DNA of 64,000 bases, taken from NCBI GenBank assembly GCA_029233925.1, contig JARGOX010000006.1:62001-126000 (forward strand), written 5' to 3'. The notes beneath the pieces were generated by a model. It searched no databases. It was not told the DNA's origin and worked only from the letters and a program-made list of their open reading frames with translations. The DNA is from Rhizobiaceae bacterium. Lineage in GTDB: Bacteria; Pseudomonadota; Alphaproteobacteria; Rhizobiales; Rhizobiaceae. The position numbers and the translations under genes were made by a program. Of the stretch, positions 60,059 to 64,000 are shown one piece after another; the stretch's first letter is position 1, and each line of letters opens with the position of its first letter.

Positions 60059-61096
60059 ATGGGCAAGACAGACGTCGAGACGGTGATGTTCCGGGAAATC
60101 AACGAAATACCCGATGTCCTCACCCGCCAGGTCAATGAAGCGCTGCATGCCTATCTGGAGGCTGGCCGACAGGCCGCAGCCACCAGTCCACGCGGCTTTG
60201 TCACCAGCGCCCGGGGCACCTCGGACCACGCAGCGATGTTTTTCAAATACGTCATGGAGCTGCACACCGGCCTGCCCGTTGCATCCATCGGCCCCTCCGT
60301 TGCATCCGTCTACAAAACGCCATTGAAACTGGACGACTTTATCTGCGTGACGATCTCCCAGTCCGGCGGCAGTCCAGATCTTGCGGCTTTGCAGCAGGCT
60401 GCCGGCAAGGGAGGCGCACAAACGCTGGCCTTCCTCAATGAGACCAACAGTCCGGTGGGCGAAGGCGCTGCATCGGTGCTGCCTGTGCTGGCGGGAGAGG
60501 AAAAAGCGGTGGCGGCAACCAAGTCCTTTGTCAGCACATTGTTTGCCATTTTGAGTTTTGCTGCCGGATTTACCGGCGACGAAAAGCTTGAGACTGCTCT
60601 GCGGGAATTCCCCGCGACAGCACGCGCTGCGCTTGGCAGCGACTGGTCAAAGGCAGCTTTGCCGTTGGCACGGGCTGGCTCTGTGTTCACCGTCGGGCGC
60701 GGCCCCGGGCTGGCGGTCGCGGCTGAAGCTGCGCTCAAGCTGAAAGAAACCTGCCGCATCCACGCCGAAGTGTTTTCAGCAGCTGAGGTTCTGCATGGCC
60801 CTGTGGTTCTGGCCGAGAAAAAATTTGCAGCGCTGCTGTTCGACCCTGGCGATGCCGCACAGGAATCTGTGGCCACTGCGGCACGTCTGATCAATGAGAG
60901 CGGCGCGACAAGCCTGTGGATTTCTACCCGGGAAGGCGTGGAAAACACGTTGCTGGTTCCGGCCGCATCCCACATTCTTTTGCAGCCGCTTACCCAGATC
61001 ATGGGATTCTACAAATTTGTGGAGGCCCTTTCCCGAAATCTGGGTGAAAACGCCGACGCGCCAATTGGCCTGAACAAGGTGACCGTGACCGTGTAA
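60059..61096 (+). CDS. SIS domain aminosugar-phosphate isomerase/deaminase (GlmS isomerase-domain/NagB-II-like)
   Basis: A 345-residue protein with two SIS domains. Landmarks are FREINEIPDVLTRQ at the N-terminus, FVTSARGTSDHAAMFFKYVME, ISQSGGSPDLAAL, AATKSFVSTL and the second domain with GRGPGLAVAAEAALKLKET (about residues 220-240) and CRIHAEVFSAAEVLHGP. It resembles the C-terminal half of GlmS without the glutaminase, as in the NagB-II deaminases (glucosamine-6-phosphate to fructose-6-phosphate plus ammonia) and in AgaS/FrlB. The exact substrate is unknown. It is the last gene of the operon, 1 base after the ATPase stop. Confidence 0.85.
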   Translation: MGKTDVETVMFREINEIPDVLTRQVNEALHAYLEAGRQAAATSPRGFVTSARGTSDHAAMFFKYVMELHTGLPVASIGPSVASVYKTPLKLDDFICVTISQSGGSPDLAALQQAAGKGGAQTLAFLNETNSPVGEGAASVLPVLAGEEKAVAATKSFVSTLFAILSFAAGFTGDEKLETALREFPATARAALGSDWSKAALPLARAGSVFTVGRGPGLAVAAEAALKLKETCRIHAEVFSAAEVLHGPVVLAEKKFAALLFDPGDAAQESVATAARLINESGATSLWISTREGVENTLLVPAASHILLQPLTQIMGFYKFVEALSRNLGENADAPIGLNKVTVTV

Positions 61097-61235
61097 TCGG
61101 CATTGCGGCAGCCGCATGTGTCGCCGAAGCTAAATCTGTCCCGGTGATCATCTCTACTGGAAAACAGCTTGACTATGGGGCATGGTCTGCCGCAACGCGA
61201 CAGTTCGGTAAAGATGCACAGGGAGAGTTCCAGTC

Positions 61236-61982
61236 ATGGACAGCACAGCACAATCAATCATCATAACCGGTGCAGGATCGGGGATCGGGCGCGCCTGCGC
61301 GCAATTGTTTCTGGAAAAAGGCTATAAAGTCGGGCTGATTGGCCGACGCGCTGCATTGCTTGAGGATGTGGCCAAAGGCCATTCCAACGCCCTGCCCCTT
61401 GCCTGTGACATCACCGATGCGGATCAGGTTGCCAAAGCCTTCGAGACGGCCAGGTCCACCTGGGGCCGCATTGATATCCTGTTCAACAATGCCGGCATGA
61501 GCAAACCATCGCGCACGATTGACGAGACACCGGTTGAAGACTGGCTGGAAGTAGTCCAGGTCAATCTGACCGGCTCCTTTTTGTGCGCGCGCGCGGCATT
61601 TGCCATCATGCGGGCCCAGTCACCGCAGGGCGGGCGCATTATCAACAATGGCTCGGTTTCGGCCTATACGCCAAGGCCCGGATCGATTCCCTATACAGCC
61701 ACAAAACACGCGATCACCGGATTGACCAAGACTTTGTCGCTGGATGGCAGACCTTTCAATATCGCCTGCGGTCAGATCGATATCGGCAATGCGCTGACGG
61801 AAATGGCAAAACCCATGACCGTCGGCGTTCCCCAGGCCGATGGTTCCGTCAAGGCCGAAGCAACCATGGATGTCGCCCATGTCGCCACATCCCTGCTGCA
61901 TATGGCAGAATTGCCGCTTGAGGCCAATGTCCAGTTCATGACCGTCATGGCAACAAAAATGCCCTATGTCGGACGGGGATAG
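61236..61982 (+). CDS. SDR family oxidoreductase
   Basis: A 248-residue short-chain dehydrogenase: IITGAGSGIGRACAQLF, NNAGMS, Ser in INNGSVSAYTPR and catalytic YTATK. It resembles the group close to 3-oxoacyl-ACP reductases and sorbitol-type dehydrogenases. It is 139 bases after the SIS gene, with its own TTGACT near 61168-61173 and possible promoter, and shares GTTCGGTAA (61203-61211) with the ROK operator region. That may be chance. It ends convergently with the LysR gene, 9 bases away. Confidence 0.83.
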   Translation: MDSTAQSIIITGAGSGIGRACAQLFLEKGYKVGLIGRRAALLEDVAKGHSNALPLACDITDADQVAKAFETARSTWGRIDILFNNAGMSKPSRTIDETPVEDWLEVVQVNLTGSFLCARAAFAIMRAQSPQGGRIINNGSVSAYTPRPGSIPYTATKHAITGLTKTLSLDGRPFNIACGQIDIGNALTEMAKPMTVGVPQADGSVKAEATMDVAHVATSLLHMAELPLEANVQFMTVMATKMPYVGRG

Positions 61983-61991
61983 AGTCAATCA

Positions 61992-62897
61992 TCAGGTGTC
62001 GAAATTCAAGGTTTTGAACAGTTTTTCGACAACGCCCAGAAACAGGCGCTTGACCGGATCAATGGAACTGGATGCGGAGACGAAAAGGCCGATCTTGTAC
62101 TCGCTCAGCGCCTTCTGGGACAATTTGACGAATTTCAGTTCACCGCGCTCGATTTCACTCATGAAACCGATTTTTGTATAGATGCCCATGACCTGATTGG
62201 ACAGGATTCCCTGTTTGGCAACAATCAGTGAATTGGTGAACAGATGCGTCGGCAGATGCACCGCAATGGAGGCCATTTCCTGATCGAGAATGGAGTTGCC
62301 CGCACGCGCCTCGATGGTTCGCACCAGAGGGTATCCGCCAATATCGTCGATCGTCAGACTGGTGCGCTCGGCCAGGGGATGATCGGGGCGCATGATCAAT
62401 CCGAAGGGCGTGGCCTTTTCTGCAAAAATGCGCACATCCGGATGGGAATCATTGGTAAAACTGATGCCTATGTCCGTCACGCCCGAGGCGACCGACTGTA
62501 TGATCTCGTCGGGTTGTGCCGTGGTCACCGAAAGCGTGATGCCCGGATATTTGTCACTGAACTGGCCCAGCACTTCCGGCAATATGCCAAACGTCACGGA
62601 ATCGAGCGTCTGGATGTTCAGGTGCCCGGTCCGAAGATCGCGGATGTCGTCGATGATCGTCTTGATCCGATCGAAATCATAAAGCGTCTTGCGACAGTGC
62701 TCCAGCACGATCTTGCCCGCCGGTGTGATCTCCACACCCTCGGGTGAACGTTCGAACAAACGCACCCCCAGCATCTCTTCGATATTGATGATTTTGCGGT
62801 TGACCGACGTGGACGAAACCTTCAGCAGATTGGCCGCTTTGCGGATCGAACCCTGGCGTGCAACTTCATCGAGATAGCGCAGAAACACCGTATGCAT
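61992..62897 (-). CDS. LysR family transcriptional regulator
   Basis: A 301-residue LysR regulator. The N-terminal helix-turn-helix is in FLRYLDEVARQGSIRKAANLL and LKVSSTSVNRKI (residues 4-37). The C-terminal effector domain (about 90-295) has the periplasmic-binding-like fold. I start at the ATG at 62897 (MHTVFLRYL), which has GGAGG 5 bases upstream. It is divergent from the transport gene at 63072 and may control it. The coinducer is unknown. Confidence 0.88.
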   Translation of the reverse strand: MHTVFLRYLDEVARQGSIRKAANLLKVSSTSVNRKIINIEEMLGVRLFERSPEGVEITPAGKIVLEHCRKTLYDFDRIKTIIDDIRDLRTGHLNIQTLDSVTFGILPEVLGQFSDKYPGITLSVTTAQPDEIIQSVASGVTDIGISFTNDSHPDVRIFAEKATPFGLIMRPDHPLAERTSLTIDDIGGYPLVRTIEARAGNSILDQEMASIAVHLPTHLFTNSLIVAKQGILSNQVMGIYTKIGFMSEIERGELKFVKLSQKALSEYKIGLFVSASSSIDPVKRLFLGVVEKLFKTLNFDT

Positions 62898-63071
62898 TGC
62901 ATCCTCCAGAGGGCGGTGCTTTTTTCGCACCACTGTTGGCTAAAATCGGCTCTTCATGCCTCACCCAAAAGTCTTTATAAGTCAAGTGGGCGAAAGAAGA
63001 GCAAACCAATGCTGCTTCCGCAAAGGCGGGGGCCTTCCGATTATGAACCACGCCCACAACCGGAGAACACA

Positions 63072-64000
63072 ATGTCACATAAGCCCAATAATCAAATTGC
63101 CAGACGCTCTGTCCTGAAAGGAATGGGGGTTGCAGCCGGCGCCGCCTTCACAGGAAGCATGCTGCATGTCGGCCAGGCCTTTTCCGCCGATGAATTCAAG
63201 GTGACCCTGCAACTGGGATGGCTTGCTTCAAATGGTATTCTTGGTGAAGTCGCCGCCGACAAGCTTGGATATTACGCCGATGAAGGCCTGAGCCTTGATA
63301 TTGTCGCAGGCGGGCCGAACATCGACGGTGTCGCTTCTGTTGCGTCAGGTCGTGCCAATCTTGGTTCCATCTCGTCCAGCCCATCTCTGATGCTGGCGCG
63401 CGCCGCCGGTATTCCGATCAAATGTATTGCTGCCGGTTATCAGCAGCATCCCTTTACCTATTTCTCTTTGAAGAAAAATCCGGTCAACAAACCGCAGGAC
63501 CTGATCGGCAAAAAGGTCGCGACAAATGGTACAGCCCGCATTCTGCTGGATGCCCTGCTTGCCAAAAACAACATCTCACCCGATGATGTGGAAGTGATCG
63601 TCGCCGGCAGCGACATGTCCGTTCTGATGACCGGCCAGGCCGATGTCGTGACCGGATGGACAACCAATGTCAATGCACTGTCCGTTCTGGGTGACCAGCG
63701 CGTGGATCTCAGCCTGTGGGACGCTGGTGTTCAGCTCTATGCCAATCCCTACTATGTCACAGACAGCACATTGGCTGAACATCAGGACAAGGTTGAAGCG
63801 ATGATCCGCGTCAGCGCCAAGGGCTGGGGATGGGTTTACAACAACCCGGAAAAAGCCTGCGAATATCTGGTGGAACGCTATCCAAATCTGGATCTGGAAA
63901 GCGAATTGAAGGCGGTCGGCCTGGTGGTTGACTATTCATTCAATGAAGTGACCAAGGAACAGGGTTGGGGCGCGATGAATGCCGCCAACTGGCAGGCGCA
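63072..64000 (+). CDS. ABC transporter substrate-binding protein, NMT1/SsuA/THI5-like (partial, 3' end outside)
   Basis: About 309 residues are visible before the window ends. A twin-arginine leader (ARRSVLKGMGVAAGAAFTG) directs export by Tat. The mature part has VTLQLGWLASNGILGEVAADKLGYYADEGL and NLGSISSSPSLMLARAAGIPI, as in NMT1/nitrate/sulfonate-type receptors. DLIGKKVATNGTARILLDALL is typical of the second lobe. Such receptors bind sulfonates, thiamine precursors or aromatic amines; the ligand is not determined. Partner permease and ATPase genes would lie beyond the window. Confidence 0.88.
   Translation, partial: MSHKPNNQIARRSVLKGMGVAAGAAFTGSMLHVGQAFSADEFKVTLQLGWLASNGILGEVAADKLGYYADEGLSLDIVAGGPNIDGVASVASGRANLGSISSSPSLMLARAAGIPIKCIAAGYQQHPFTYFSLKKNPVNKPQDLIGKKVATNGTARILLDALLAKNNISPDDVEVIVAGSDMSVLMTGQADVVTGWTTNVNALSVLGDQRVDLSLWDAGVQLYANPYYVTDSTLAEHQDKVEAMIRVSAKGWGWVYNNPEKACEYLVERYPNLDLESELKAVGLVVDYSFNEVTKEQGWGAMNAANWQA

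Overview
The window looks like chromosomal DNA of an alphaproteobacterium, most likely Hyphomicrobiales (Rhizobiales). The grounds are the RpoE-ChrR pair with its TGATCC-type promoters, a fused IolC-DUF2090, an Omp25-like porin, an HWE/HisKA_2 kinase, a LigM-type demethylase and many ABC importers with GntR, ROK and RpiR regulators. I cannot name a genus. I saw no tRNA, rRNA, CRISPR array, insertion sequence or phage gene.

Layout. (1) 0-11.9 kb: an RpiR regulator and iolB-iolC (minus strand) face a plus-strand operon of a 3-hydroxyisobutyrate-dehydrogenase-like enzyme, a Liv-type ABC importer with an unusual third ATPase, and two SDR dehydrogenases. (2) 11.9-18 kb: a singlet-oxygen/photo-oxidative stress regulon: rpoE-chrR-SDR-tspO, and divergent DUF2177/hypothetical and FAD-oxidoreductase/DUF1365 transcripts. 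All three transcript starts carry a TGATCC-N18-TAnnnn promoter. An unexplained intrinsic terminator nearby suggests a small RNA. (3) 18-21 kb: a LigM-like O-demethylase and its GntR regulator share the operator ATGTATACAT. (4) 21.2-32.7 kb: an oxidative sugar pathway: XylX-like dehydratase, CUT2 sugar importer, COG3618 lactonase, GntR regulator, aldo/keto reductase, AraC regulator, DUF4345-like protein and enolase-superfamily dehydratase. Two promoters 5.7 kb apart share almost the same 19-nt promoter-operator module.

(5) 33-45 kb: a stress/housekeeping island: HWE histidine kinase, DUF305 protein behind an EcfG-type promoter, membrane adenylate cyclase, a Cys-containing unknown, PEP synthase, phosphoribosyltransferase, EEP phosphatase/nuclease, cardiolipin synthase and FtsH. 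(6) 45.3-46.1 kb: the decayed remains of a CHASE2-adenylate cyclase gene. (7) 46-53 kb: an Omp25-like barrel, a FecR-domain protein, a GT8 glycosyltransferase, a GH2 beta-mannosidase, an alpha/beta hydrolase and a small unknown. (8) 53.4-61.1 kb: a tightly packed operon of ROK regulator, M20 amidohydrolase, sugar-type ABC importer, YhfX-like PLP enzyme and GlmS/NagB-II-like SIS protein. It looks like an undescribed route for an amidated amino sugar or amino-sugar/amino-acid conjugate and is the best candidate for a new system here. (9) 61-64 kb: an SDR, a LysR regulator and the start of a Tat-exported NMT1/SsuA-like binding protein that runs off the end.

The general theme is scavenging of organic substrates (inositol, sugars, methoxy-aromatics, amino-sugar-like compounds), each with its own importer and local regulator, interleaved with stress functions. 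Functions come from motif and family recognition by eye. Substrates are inferred unless stated otherwise.
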